Shown: in pieces, positions 1-10,580 of the stretch
Layout: the number at the start of each line of letters is the position of its first letter
How positions within the stretch are numbered: position 1 is the first letter of the stretch
From: Triglochin maritima
Lineage: Eukaryota; Streptophyta; Magnoliopsida; Alismatales; Juncaginaceae
Reading direction: 5' to 3'
NCBI GenBank assembly: GCA_963682175.1
Contig: OY821786.1
Span: 30,092,501 to 30,156,500 of the forward strand
Length of the DNA: 64,000 nt
Position numbers and translations under genes: made by a program
The notes under the pieces: model-generated
Seen by the model: the letters and a program-made list of their open reading frames with translations, nothing else
Database searches by the model: none
What the model was told of the DNA's origin: nothing

Positions 1-595
1 ATCAAATTGTGTCCAAACGGCTAGAAATCTTTAGGAGCTTATAAATAGAGGATCAAGACTTGTTGTTAACACAACTCTCCAACTCCAATTGTCCCAACTC
101 ATTAGAGAGAAACCTCAATCATCAAAGCTCCCATTTCTACACTCTATAAGCCTAAACATCACACACTTGATCAATTACTCATCCTACTCAAAGTGTGCTC
201 AATTAGAGAGTGAATCTCACTCAGTTACAAGTGTTGTCAAAAGAAGCAAGGACTTCGGTGAAAGCCCGAAGTGTCCCTCTTGGATTGTGAGAGGAAGAAT
301 TCAAGCAAGCGAGGGTTGTTCGCGTTGCTTGTGGTGTAAAGGCGTTCTCTCCCGGCCCGGAATGGGGAGTGGTTAGTGAAGACGTAGGCGGAGCTCGCGG
401 AGTCAGGCGGAGCTTGCAAGAGAGGACTAGGACCCGGGTGGGGTGTCGAACCTCTATAAAAACGCCGAGTCTCTTTGTGGTTTGCATGTTATTTCCCTAC
501 TAGTTTTTAAATTTGTTTCCGCTGCGTTTATTGTTTGATTAGTTAGGGATTAGCGTAATAGTGATTAGTGGACCCATAACCCACACGATCCTACA
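1..595 (+). repeat. 5' LTR of the TR-GAG Copia element (3' part only)
   Basis: This aligns without gaps to 3815-4409 of the right LTR and ends in CTACA immediately before the primer-binding site. A TATA-like TTATAAATAG lies near 39-48. The short ATG frames here on both strands recur identically in the other LTR and are chance frames of the LTR. Confidence 0.9.
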
Positions 596-597
596 TT

Positions 598-610
598 TGG
601 TATCAGAGCC
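598..610 (+). promoter_or_regulatory. Primer-binding site, initiator tRNA-Met type
   Basis: TGGTATCAGAGCC lies two bases after the LTR end. This is the standard primer site of plant Copia elements, complementary to the 3' end of initiator tRNA-Met. Confidence 0.93.
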
Positions 611-649
611 TTGTTAGCTAAATCCTCATACTTAATCGTATTATTTAGC

Positions 650-2308
650 ATGACTTCTACATCATCTAATCACATAGAAGGATTATGCACCAGTAGACCT
701 CCGTTGCTTAATGGGTCAAACTATGATTATTGGAAAAATAGGATGAAAATCTTTTTAATATCAAATGGCCTTAAGTATTGGATGTTTCTCCAAAATCCAT
801 ACACACCCCCTAAAGAAGATGAATTAGATTCACTTACAAGACCGAAGATGAAAGAAATCGAAATGAATTCGAAAATTATGAACATCTTGCATTGTGGCCT
901 TAGTGAGGGTGAATATAATAGGATTAGGGGATGTGAAAGTGCACATGAGATATGGCAAAGACTTCAAATGCACCATGAGGGGGATAGTAAAACTAAGGAA
1001 ACTCGCATTATTCTTCTCATGCATAAATATGAGATTTTCTCTATGCAAATCGGTGAAAACATAAGCGAAATGAACACTCGCTTCACCGATATTACTAACT
1101 CTCTTTTGATTCTTGGAAGAAGGATAAATGAAGGAGAGATGACTCGGAAATTCCTCCGGTCATTGAGCAACGATTGGGAAGACAAGGTCGTGGCAATCGA
1201 AGAATCACACGATCTTTCAAAATTGAAGATGGAGGAACTCATTGGAAATCTCATGGCCTATGAGCTCCAATTGAGTCATCGAAGAGAGAAGGAAACTTCA
1301 AAGAAAAACTCCATGGTGGCATTGCATGCAAATTTTGATGAACCAAGGAGGGTGGAAGAAGAGGACATTGAGGTCCTTGCCCAAGACTTCTTCAAATACC
1401 TCAAGAGGGATAAGGGAGAAAAGAATGAAAGAAGAGGTAGAAGAAGTGAGAAAAGAGAAAAAGAAAAAGAGAGGGAGGAGAGCGAAAATGAGAGAAAAGA
1501 GAGGGAGAAGAAAAATGAGAGAAGAGAGAGGAGAAGAGAAAAGGAGAAGAGTAAGAGGAAAGAAATGAAGGAGGAAGCTCACAAAGCCACTTGGGATGAC
1601 TCTTCATCTCCATCATCATCCTCTTCCTTGCAAAGTAGAAGAGAGGTTGCACATTCATGCTTCATGTCCATTGAAGATGAACAAAGTGAGGTAGCTTCTA
1701 ACTCCTCTAAATCTTATTCCACTAGAAGTAATTCATGTTCAAGTAAATCATATTCTAGTGCTAGCTCTAACTCTAATGCTAAGGATGAATCATATACACA
1801 TGATGAGCTACAAAAAGCATTTCATGATTTAGTTAAACAATATGAGATCATTTGTGAAAAGAACAAAAATGCTAGAAAAACTATAAATGATCTCAAATGC
1901 CAAATTGAATTAATCATGAATGAAAAGAATGAGGTGGTTGCTAGACTTGAATCAAATGAATCATCACTTGCTAGTCTAAGTAAAACACCGATTGTTGATG
2001 AATATTTAGATCTTAGAGCTTCAAATATGCAACTAAGGAAAGATCTAGAAATGTTCACAAAAAGAACAAAAATGCTTGATATGCTTTTAAGTAGTCAAAG
2101 ACAATCCTTAGCTAAACATGGTTTAGGATACAATGTGCATTTGAAAAACCATGTATCTCATACTACCTTAAATGGCAAGCATTTATTTGTTAAGTCTAGT
2201 TCCTCAAGTGTGTGGGCACCCAAAGTCAAAATGGTTTGGATCCCAAAAGTTAATGTTCAAGGACCCAAAGTTGTTTGGGTACCTAAATCTACACTTGTAG
2301 GTGCTTGA
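650..2308 (+). CDS. gag: Copia-type Gag polyprotein, 552 aa, without zinc knuckle
   Basis: This is the single intact frame between the LTRs. I chose the ATG at 650 (MTSTSSNH...); the frame is open upstream to 611 but has no earlier ATG. The N-terminal half (residues about 19-225) is a UBN2/DUF4219-type capsid domain, recognisable from LLNGSNYDYWKNRM and the following helices (HEIWQRL, RKFLRSL, EELIGNLMAYE). Residues about 240-315 are an extreme Lys/Arg/Glu run, probably a charged helix or coiled coil. A Ser-rich linker, a second helical region and a C-terminal triplet of W-x-P-K motifs (VWAPK, VWIPK, VWVPK) follow; similar motifs lie between gag and protease in full-length Copia polyproteins. 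No CCHC zinc knuckle is present. It presumably forms the particle that packages element RNA and relies on another element for enzymes. Confidence 0.87.
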   Translation: MTSTSSNHIEGLCTSRPPLLNGSNYDYWKNRMKIFLISNGLKYWMFLQNPYTPPKEDELDSLTRPKMKEIEMNSKIMNILHCGLSEGEYNRIRGCESAHEIWQRLQMHHEGDSKTKETRIILLMHKYEIFSMQIGENISEMNTRFTDITNSLLILGRRINEGEMTRKFLRSLSNDWEDKVVAIEESHDLSKLKMEELIGNLMAYELQLSHRREKETSKKNSMVALHANFDEPRRVEEEDIEVLAQDFFKYLKRDKGEKNERRGRRSEKREKEKEREESENERKEREKKNERRERRREKEKSKRKEMKEEAHKATWDDSSSPSSSSSLQSRREVAHSCFMSIEDEQSEVASNSSKSYSTRSNSCSSKSYSSASSNSNAKDESYTHDELQKAFHDLVKQYEIICEKNKNARKTINDLKCQIELIMNEKNEVVARLESNESSLASLSKTPIVDEYLDLRASNMQLRKDLEMFTKRTKMLDMLLSSQRQSLAKHGLGYNVHLKNHVSHTTLNGKHLFVKSSSSSVWAPKVKMVWIPKVNVQGPKVVWVPKSTLVGA

Positions 2309-2908
2309 AGAGGAAATTGGTGGTGACCGGGTGAGCTCAAGAGTCAAATTCAAATCCGGTTGCATCATCAAATGAGATTGGAGCAAAATTCGAATTCAAC
2401 ATTGGTATAAAATTCCTATCTATACAATTCATGTTAATTAACTCTAATCTAGTTTTATATGCTTAATTGTCATATCCTTAGTATTTAATTCATTGCAAAT
2501 CAATTATGCACATCCATTCATTTTAATTGTCAAATTTTAAATGGATGTTAGAATAAGGCTTAAGTTGAAACTAAAATGAACTTAACTTGAATCATACTCA
2601 TAGTTTCCATCTTGCCTTATTGATAGGGGGAGCTTAAATGTTATATCTATTATTAGAGTAATGAAGTGCAAAAATTAGGGGTAGCAACTTCATTACAAGA
2701 CATCCAAATTCTTTGCTTAAAGTCATAATTATTTTTGTTTTTGATGGATGTCAAAGGGGGAGAGATAATTAAAGGGGAGTAACTTGAAAATTGGCTACAA
2801 TTGAACAAAAACTATGCACATCCATAAGGGGAGCATTTATATGCATAGTTTACATTTAAACTTTTCAAGTATTAAGATATAGGTTGTCATCATCAAAAAT
2901 GGGGAGAT
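2309..2908 (+). other. TR-GAG 3' noncoding region with polypurine tract
   Basis: AT-rich, no coding frame. It has several GGGGGAG-type purine patches (for example near 2626-2631 and 2757-2763). The tract AAAAATGGGGAGAT at 2896-2909 abuts the TGTTGG start of the 3' LTR and is the likely plus-strand primer. Confidence 0.75.
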
Positions 2909-4409
2909 TGTTGGCTTTTTGGCCATAATCCTTGTTTTGATGATTTAATCAACCTAATCTTAATCATAAGTAATGTTGAGTAGCACACATATTGCATTGC
3001 ATATATATTGCATGTGTTAACCTCTACAGGTGATCAAGACTCATGGAAGGAAGGAAATCAAGTCAAGATTTGTAATAAAGCTATATGAAGACTTGTAATC
3101 TTGATTTTATTTTGAGTCTTAGGAACATGTGTAAATTGAGCATACAAGAGTTAAAAACCAATCACTTACACACTAGGTTCCCTGTAGGAGTCACACACAA
3201 AATCTCATATCATTTGGACTCCATTAGATCACCCAAACCTTAGTCGGAAATCACTTAAAACCTAAATCCAGAATTCCTGTGTGAAACCGGTCGACCGAAC
3301 CAGTTCTCAGTTCGACCGGTTTATAACAGACTCTCCACAGTGATTTTACCGAACTCTACCGGTCGACCGGTTTTACCTTTTCGGTCGACCGATCCCGGAT
3401 TTTAATATGGCCATTTTTCTTGTCGTGTTCCTATAACGGTCGTATTCGTATAAAACAAACTTAACCCCAAAATACATTCGGTAATCGGTCGAACGAAGAC
3501 CATGTTTCGGTCGACCGGTTGAACATTTCTTCAAGAAACAAAATTCCCTGCTATCGGTCGACTCATTCTTCGTTCGACCGTTGCACCTTTATCTCAGCTG
3601 AATCCCCTGAACGGTCGACCGCCCCATACTTTGGTTCGATCGTTTAACTTAAGTAGAGTTAAGTTCTAGCGTATTTGTCCGACCGAGTATTCTTTTGTTC
3701 GACCGTTCTCCTTGAAATCAAGTGAACGGTCGACCAGTTTAGTAGTTTCGGTCGACCGGTTCTGGACAGATTTGCAGCCCGATTTTCTACCTTGTGTATC
3801 TTGCACAAAACCCAATCAAATCTTGTCCAAACGGCTAGAAATCTTTAGGAGCTTATAAATAGAGGATCAAGACTTGTTGTTAACACAACTCTCCAACTTC
3901 AATTGTCCCAACTCATTAGAGAGAAACCTCAATCATCAAAGCTCCCATTTCTACACTCTATAAGCCTAAACTTCACACACTTGATCAATTACTCATCCTA
4001 CTCAAAGTGTGCTCAATTAGAGAGTGAATCCCACTCAGTTACAAGTGTTGTCAAAAGAAGCAAGGACTTCGGTGAAAGCCCGAAGTGTCCCTCTCGGATT
4101 GTGAGAGGAAGAATTCAAGCAAGCAAGGGTTGTTCGCGTTGCTTGTGGTGTAAAGGTGTTCTCTCCCGGCCCGGAACGGGGAGTGGTTAGTGAAGACGTA
4201 GGCGGAGCTCGCGGAGTCGAGCGGAGCTTGCAAGAGTGGACTAAGACCCGGGTGGGGTGCCGAACCTCTATAAAAACGCCGAGTCTCTTTGTGGTTTGCA
4301 TGTTATTTCCCTACTAGTTTTTAAATTTGTTTCCGCTGCGTTTATTGTTTGATTAGTTAGGGATTAGCGTAATAGTGATTAGTGGACCCATAACCCACAC
4401 GATCCTACA
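2909..4409 (+). repeat. 3' LTR of the TR-GAG Copia element (1501 bp)
   Basis: It begins TGTTGGC after the purine tract and ends CCTACA. It contains a TATA-like TTATAAATAG near 3853-3862. The U3 part (3285-3765) holds a cluster of palindromic GGTCGACC variants listed separately. Confidence 0.9.
3285..3765 (+). repeat. Cluster of about 14 CGGTCGACCG-like palindromes in U3
   Basis: Near-copies of the palindrome recur every 20-60 bp. Exact CGGTCGACCG occurs at several places (near 3289, 3360, 3381, 3509, 3612 and 3749), with variants such as GTTCGACCGGTT, CGGTCGAACGA, GTTCGATCGTT and GTCCGACCGA between them. The spacers are unrelated AT-rich sequence, so this is a dispersed motif cluster and not a tandem satellite. 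Confidence 0.9.
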
Positions 4410-5196
4410 TCCTTGACTACAACAAACTTCCTTAAGTTAACAGACACGAATTATTGACTCACTAGGTTCAGGGTGGACTTCTTTAAATGTTTGAGCACTG
4501 AAACCCTATGATTACTCACCCCAAAGGAAAACTGGGGTGCAATCTAACGACTCGATAAATCCTAAATCCACTGTAATAAATATCCTAATGCATCGAGTTC
4601 AAGACAATTTTGGAAGCTTTCTTTTTACTTGGCCTCTCAACGGTTTTGCACATGCTAAACACACGCAAAACCCAAAAAACATTTTCTTTCGCAAACACAT
4701 GAATATTTTGAAAGAAATGTGAAAATTTTGAAGCACTAGGCAAGCAAAAGAAGACAAGTCACCCAAGGATCATGGCAAGCAGATATATCGATATTAAATG
4801 CAGCACACTATCATGACCCTAACAATGCAAACAAAAGAAAACAAAATCAAAAGAAAAGACTCGACTATGTACACACGTAAAACACCCCCCCCCCACACCT
4901 AGTACATGCATTGTCCTCAATGAATGCGAGCAAGATACTACATGGATTTATGCATGAAAAAGAATAGATCTCACCAATGTGAAGGACACAGGGAAGATTA
5001 TGGATATGTTGATGGACACAACCCAAATTCCCTCAAAACCTGTGAGATACTAAGGAAGGGATACAAATACGTGAAAGAAATGGGGCCCAAATACTCAATG
5101 GTTGGGGCCCACAACAATCGATGCTCACTGAAGGAGTCTTCTCTTCTTTCTTTTTTTTCTTTTTTTTAACATATATACACATGAACGCTCAACCAC
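4410..5196 (-). other. Gypsy-C 3' noncoding region with C/G homopolymer tract
   Basis: No gene seen. Read on the minus strand, sequence after the integrase contains ATTGAGGACAATGCATGTAC followed by CTAGGTGTGGGGGG and a long G run (C run near 4887-4897 on the plus strand). The same block follows the coding region of both Gypsy-A copies, so it is a conserved noncoding block of this lineage. A T-rich stretch lies near 5148-5168. Confidence 0.65.
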
Positions 5197-6670
5197 TCAT
5201 GTAGGAGCATGAATGGTTGAGTGCGAGGGAGGTTCATGAAGGAACATGACCTCCTCGACTTCGGCTGGTGCCCCCTCCAAGTAGGGTTTGAGGCGTTGTC
5301 CATTAACTTTGAACATGTCCCCATTCCCTGGGTTCAAGATCTCAACCGCTCCATGAGGATAGACGGTTTGGACAATAAACGGGCCAGACCAGCGACTGCG
5401 GAGCTTACCCGCAAACAGATGAAGCCGGGAATTGTAGAGCAACACCTTCTGCCCGGCCGTAAACACCTTTCGCATAATCATGCGATCATGAAACATCTTG
5501 GCTCGGGACTTATGAATTTTGGCATTCTCGTACGCATCATTGCGTAGCTCTTCCAATTCCACAATGTCTAGCTTACGTTGTACTCCCGCTTGATCAAGAT
5601 CCATATTCAGGTTCTTGATTGCCCAGAAAGCACGATACTCAAGCTTGACGGGTAGGTGGCAAGCCTTGCCGTACACTACCCGATATGGGGACATACCCAA
5701 ATTGGTCTTGTACGCGGTGCGGAAAGCCCACAACGCGTCATTCAACTTGGTAGACCAATCCTTCCTCGAGGAACTAACCGTCTTCTCAAGAATTTGCTTT
5801 AATTAACGGTTAGAGATTTCAACCTGCCCACTAGCTTGCGGATGGTATGGGGTCGCAAGCTTGTGGGTGATCGAATATTTCCTCATAAGCGCTTCAAAGG
5901 AGCGATTACAGAAGTGGGTACCCCTATCGCTGATTATGGTACAAGGAGTACCAAATCGCGCAAAAATGTCCCTCAAGAATTCGGTGACCACCTTGTTGTC
6001 ATTGGTCTTTGTGGGTATAGCCTCAACCCACTTAGACACATAGTCAACGGCCACCAGAATGTAAACATTCCCGAACGAGTTCGGGAAGGGACCCATGAAA
6101 TCGATGCCCCACACATCGAAGATGTCGACAACAAGGACATTTTGCAAAGGTATCATGTCACATCGACCAATCCTGCCAAGGCGCTGGCACCTATCACATT
6201 GCCTACAAAAGTCGTAAGCATCCTTGAAAAGAGAGGGCCAGTAGAATCCAGATTGGAGCACCTTGGTAGCAGTTTTCTTTGCTCCAAAGTGTCCTCCACA
6301 TGCCTTGGAATAGCAGAACTGGAGTACACTTTGGAACTCGGTATCTCGGATGCACCGCCTGCAAATTTGGTCAGAGCAGTATTTGAATAGGTAGGGGTCG
6401 TCCCAGTGGAAGAATCTGACATAAGATCTAAATTTGGATTGGTCAGATTTTGACCAACCCACAGGAAGTTGCTCGGTCACGAGATAGTTCACGATGTCGG
6501 CAAACCAAGGGTTATCTTCGATCGTGAACAACTGCTCGTCAGGAAATTTGTCATCAATGATTTGGTCATGTGGGTTGGTCGTCTCTAGACGAGACAAGTG
6601 GTCAGCTACAACATTTTCACACCTTTTTTTTGTCCCGAATCTCGACATCGAATTCTTGTAACAACAAGAT
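5197..6670 (-). pseudogene. Gypsy-C integrase, broken
   Basis: This is the pol C-terminal part. Reading down from 6648 there is the RNase H/integrase linker ([11 protein letters not shown]). Next comes an H2C2 zinc-binding module ([10 protein letters not shown] ... CRQCDRC) and the integrase core. All three catalytic acidic residues are visible: Asp in WGIDFMGP, Asp in ISDRGTHF, Glu in [12 protein letters not shown] stop at 5803-5805 directly after the Glu motif splits the frame. The same frame then continues with the C-terminal domain ([36 protein letters not shown]) to a stop at 5197. The junction with RNase H is also damaged, by a frameshift in the homopolymer near 6624-6632. The enzyme would insert element cDNA; this copy cannot be made intact. 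Confidence 0.88.
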
Positions 6671-9460
6671 TCATCTCAAGAGTCGGGATTTTGCATCTTT
6701 CTTCGCCATGAGGTGCTTGATGGCTGTGTGATCAGAATAGATAATCACGTGGGAGCCAATCAAGTATGATCGGAATTTCTCCAAAGCAAATATGATTGCC
6801 AAGAATTCCTTCTCGGTCACAGTGTAGTTCAATTGGGCATCATTGAGTGTTCTACTGGCATAGTAGATCACATGAGGCAATTTGTCCAATTGTTGCCCAA
6901 GCACTGCTCCCACAGCAAAGTCAGATGCATCACACATTAACTCAAAGGGTTCAGTCCACACCGGTGCCTTAATAATGGGAGCTGAAGTCAACTCTTTCTT
7001 CAAGGTCAAAAAGGCATGGTGGCAATCCGGTGTGAACTCAAAAATGGCATCCTTAGCCAACAAGGCGGTGAGAGGTCGAGCAATTTTGCTAAAATCCCGC
7101 ATGAACCGCCGATAGAATCCAGCATGCCCCAAAAAGGCGCGGATATCCTTCACATTACGTGGCGGTGGGAGATTAGCAATGATACCTACTTTGTCGGGAT
7201 CGACCTCAATTCCCCTACTTGAGACCACCTGTCCAAGTCCAATCCCTCGCTTCACCATGAAGTGACATTTCTCCCAATTGAGAGCGAGGTTCTTCTCACG
7301 GCATCGCTTGAGGACAAGGCTCAAGTGATGAAGGCACTCATCAAAAGAAGCGCCAAATATGGAAAAGTCGTCCATGAAGATCTCAAGGAAACGCTCAACC
7401 ATATCGGAGAAGATGCTGATCATACACCTTTGAAACGTTGCCGGCGCATTACATAACCCAAAGGGCATGCGACGGTAGGCAAACGTGCCAAAGGGACAAG
7501 TAAATGTGGTTTTCTCTTGATCCTCGGGGGTGATCGGAATTTGGTTGTAACCGGAGTATCCATCAAGAAAACAATAATACTCATGTCCGGCCAACCTTTC
7601 CAACATCTGATCAATGAATGGCAACGAGAAATGATCTTTCCGCGTTGCCGCATTGAGCTTGTGATAATCAACGCAAACTCGCCAGCCAGTTTGCAGGCGT
7701 ATCGGGATAAGCTCATTATGCTCATTCTCCACAACCGTCACGCCTGACTTCTTGGAAACCACATGGACAGGACTCACCCACGAACTATCAGAGATAGGAT
7801 AGATTATGCCATGATCCAAGCACTTAAGAACCTCCTTTCGGACGTCTTCTTTCAGTACAGGATTCAATCTTCGTTGTGGGTCCCTGCGGGGCCTAAAATC
7901 CTCTTCCATGTGGATCCGATGTTGAACAATACCAGGGCTAATTCCCTTGATATCCTTCAAGGACCACCGGATCGCCTCTTTGTTTTCAAAGAGTACTCTT
8001 TTGAGGGCAACCTCTTGATCTTTTTCAAGATCAGAAGCAATAATGAGTGGCAAGGTCTCATTATCCCCTAAAAAGATGTACTTCAGGTTATCGGGGAGCG
8101 GTTTAAGCTCGACCAGAGGTGGGTCCTTGTCGGATTCAGAGTTACTTTCAAGTGGCTCAAGGGCCACGGGGTAAGAGGCACAAGCACCCATATGTGCCTC
8201 CTCGTCCAGAGATATGTTGGCGGATTCCTCAAGATCTTCTTCACTCGCAACCTGGTCATTAGGCACCTCAATAATATGTCGATGTGAGTCGAACATGCCT
8301 AATGAATCGGGCTCATCCGTGTCCTGGATGAAATTGGCTCCGACAGTGTCGTCAAAGAGCCCGGGTTGCTTACCAAGAGTGAAGATGTGGAAATCCGTTG
8401 TAAGGTTTCCAAAAGACAACCTCATCAAGTCATTGCGACAATTGATCAAAGCATTAGATGTCGCAAGAAATGGCCTCCCAAGGATCACAGGAATCTGTCC
8501 TTGTGGGTTGGACACGTGTTCGGTATCCAAGATGATGAAATCAACTGGAAATACGAACTCACCCACTTTGATAAGGACATCCTCCACACTCCCTTGTGGA
8601 ATCTTGACGGATCTGTCAGCCAACTGGAGGGTTGTCCTCGTTGGTTTAAGATCGCCAATTCCAAGGTTGACATAGACAGAGTAAGGCAGAAGATTCACAG
8701 ATGCCCCCAAATCCAATAAAGCTTGAGAGATTGTCACATTCCAAATCATGCAAGAGACAGTTGGACAACCAGGATCCTTGTACTTGACGTGCATGGGTTG
8801 TGTCAATATGGAGCTCACATTGGCGGCCAAAAAGGCCTTTTTGGGCACATTTTTTTTTCTCTTGGTGGTGCAAAGGTCCTTGAGGAACTTGGTATACAGT
8901 GGCATTTGTTGAACAACGTCCAACAACGGGATGTTCACCTTTACTTGCCTAACTACCTCAACGATCTTATCCCAATGCTCATCACGTTTTTTAGTCAACC
9001 GATGAGGGAATGGTGCCTTGGGGACATAAGAATCATGAGGAGGAGTCTCAGAATTAGGTTCCTTGACAGGCTCAAGACTCTCCTCGGAAGTCTCGCCAAC
9101 AGGATTGGCTTCCGGCATTTTCACATTATTGTCAACGACCCTTCCCGATCTCAAGGTATGAACAACATTGGCATGTTGGGAAGAGTCACTTTCAACATTG
9201 TGTACATTTTGCCTGGTATGAGCAGGCTGACCCCTGGGATTAACCACAGGTTGACTCGGGAACTGACCCTTCTCGCGTTCATGGAATTGATGAGCCAACT
9301 GGCTAACTTGCATTTACAAAGCCTTGACTGTACTTTGCATGCTCTGCATGAACGTTTGAAGGGTCGGATCACTAGAAGGGTCTTTGGGGTCAACCCGCTG
9401 AGGTGGTGGAGTCTGGTTAGAATAACCCGACAAAGAGGCCTGACCAGGTTGGTAATTTTA
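6671..9460 (-). pseudogene. Gypsy-C protease, reverse transcriptase and RNase H, broken
   Basis: A long open stretch (9313-6671, 880 aa) runs from the gag-protease linker through pol. The aspartic protease has its active-site region ALLDLGASVNLLP followed by ILGRPFLAT. Reverse transcriptase shows FLDGYSGYNQI and the catalytic FMDDFSIFG box, and RNase H shows FELMCDASDFAVGAVLGQ and TVTEKEFLAI. In-frame stops at 9458-9460, just upstream at 9314-9316, and at 6671-6673 interrupt what should be one polyprotein frame; the last falls within the end of RNase H. The start at 9313 is an internal Met, not a true initiation site. Domain order and motifs make the family secure; the copy is non-functional. 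Confidence 0.9.
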
Positions 9461-10580
9461 GTGCTGAGACCTTTGATGTGGGGGTTGGTAGGTCGCTGAT
9501 AGGCGTGGGGGTTGATAAGGTGGAGGTTGAGGTTGAGCGTGCAAGCTCTGACCGTGGCCTCCACTAGAGCCCCAAGAGAAGTTAGGATGGTTACGCCATC
9601 CTGGGTTGTAGGAATGACTGTACGGGTCGTTTCGGGGCCTTTGTTGAAACATCGCATTTGCATGCTCAGTATCCCTTGGAGCGTAAGCGCACTCCAAGTC
9701 ATCATGTCCCGACAGTCACCTGACACATCGACTCCAATAATGCACGGGTGTTGTAGTTGATGCCCTCATAAACAATCTGGCACAACTGCCATAGCTCAAG
9801 TCCATGATGAGGGCATTGCTGGAGAAGGTCATTGAGCCTCTTAAAGAAACCATGAAAAGATTCGGTCTCGGTCTAATACATTTGATGTATCTGGTGCCGT
9901 ATCTGTTGAGTTTTCCTTTGAGGGAAAAATCTTTTCAGAAAGACGGTCACAAAGTCATCCCAAGACCGAATCGAGCTCGCCGGGAGGCTATACATCCATT
10001 TCTTCGCATTATCCTTCAATGCGAAAGAAATCATCCTCAACCGGACTGAATCCTCGTCAAGCTGTTGAATCTTGAACATGAAGCATACTTCCTCGAATTC
10101 GCGTATAAAGATATACGGATCCTCCTTATTGGCAGTAAAGGTTGGAAGCATGCTCACATATTGAGGTTTCAGCTCATAGTTGTTCCCCCGAGCAGGGGAA
10201 ACAACTATGCAAGAAGGTTGCGCGGCTCGAACAGGATGGGTCCGCTCCCACAAAGTCATCGGTCTATCATGTCGAGCTAAAGGTGGTGGTGCACCAAGAA
10301 CTCGATCCTGACCGAATCTCCCTTCCTCTCGAGTCAGAGGAGGAGGAGGAGAAGGAGGTCTACGTGGTGGCGGAAGCGGACCGAGGTACTCCATGTATGG
10401 AACTCGGTCTCCCTCTCCACCACGAGACGACTCGGCCTCTTGCTCCAAAGGAGCACGAGGCGGAGATGGTCGATCACCAAGACCGTCCATCTCAGAAGAA
10501 TGCACTCTCTCATGTCGAGCGCTCTCACCAAAACGAGCCCAACCTCGCAAAAAAATGCTCGACTCGACTCTAAACAACAC
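9461..10580 (-). pseudogene. gag: Gypsy-C gag, broken
   Basis: From 10580 downward there is a Pro/Arg-rich N-terminus and then the retrotransposon Gag capsid domain (YVSMLPTFT, DPYIFIREFEEVC, FALKDNAKKWMYSL, FLKRFFP). A TAG stop at 9873-9875 interrupts it; the same frame continues with CPHHGLELWQLCQIVYEG, matching the Gypsy-A gag at 57130-57182. After ALLESMCQ near 9730 the frame changes and sequence is missing: only the tail of the CCHC knuckle (SGHDDLEC) survives, followed by DPYSHSYNPGWRNHPNFSW. So gag carries at least one nonsense mutation and one internal deletion with frameshift. Confidence 0.85.

Larger units (their letters stand above)
1..4409 (+). mobile_element. Non-autonomous Copia LTR element carrying only gag (TR-GAG type), 5' end outside window
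   Basis: Bases 1-595 are a direct repeat of 3815-4409: by eye I count 14 mismatches and no gaps. Between the repeats lie an initiator-Met primer site, one gag frame and a purine tract, and nothing resembling protease, integrase, reverse transcriptase or RNase H. The 3' LTR starts TGTTGG at 2909 and ends CTACA at 4409 (1501 bp), so 906 bp of the 5' LTR lie outside the window and the whole element should be about 5.3 kb. This arrangement matches what is called a TR-GAG element. Five bases after the right LTR are TCCTT; the matching left copy of the target-site duplication cannot be seen. Low LTR divergence implies a recent insertion. Confidence 0.88.

Noticed and set aside
1298..1658. Several overlapping frames opposite or beside the charged part of gag
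   Set aside because: They are complements or shifts of the GA-rich gag codons with no independent features.
5221..10573. Many plus-strand frames of 60-258 aa across Gypsy-C
   Set aside because: All lie antisense to recognisable gag/pol modules on the minus strand.
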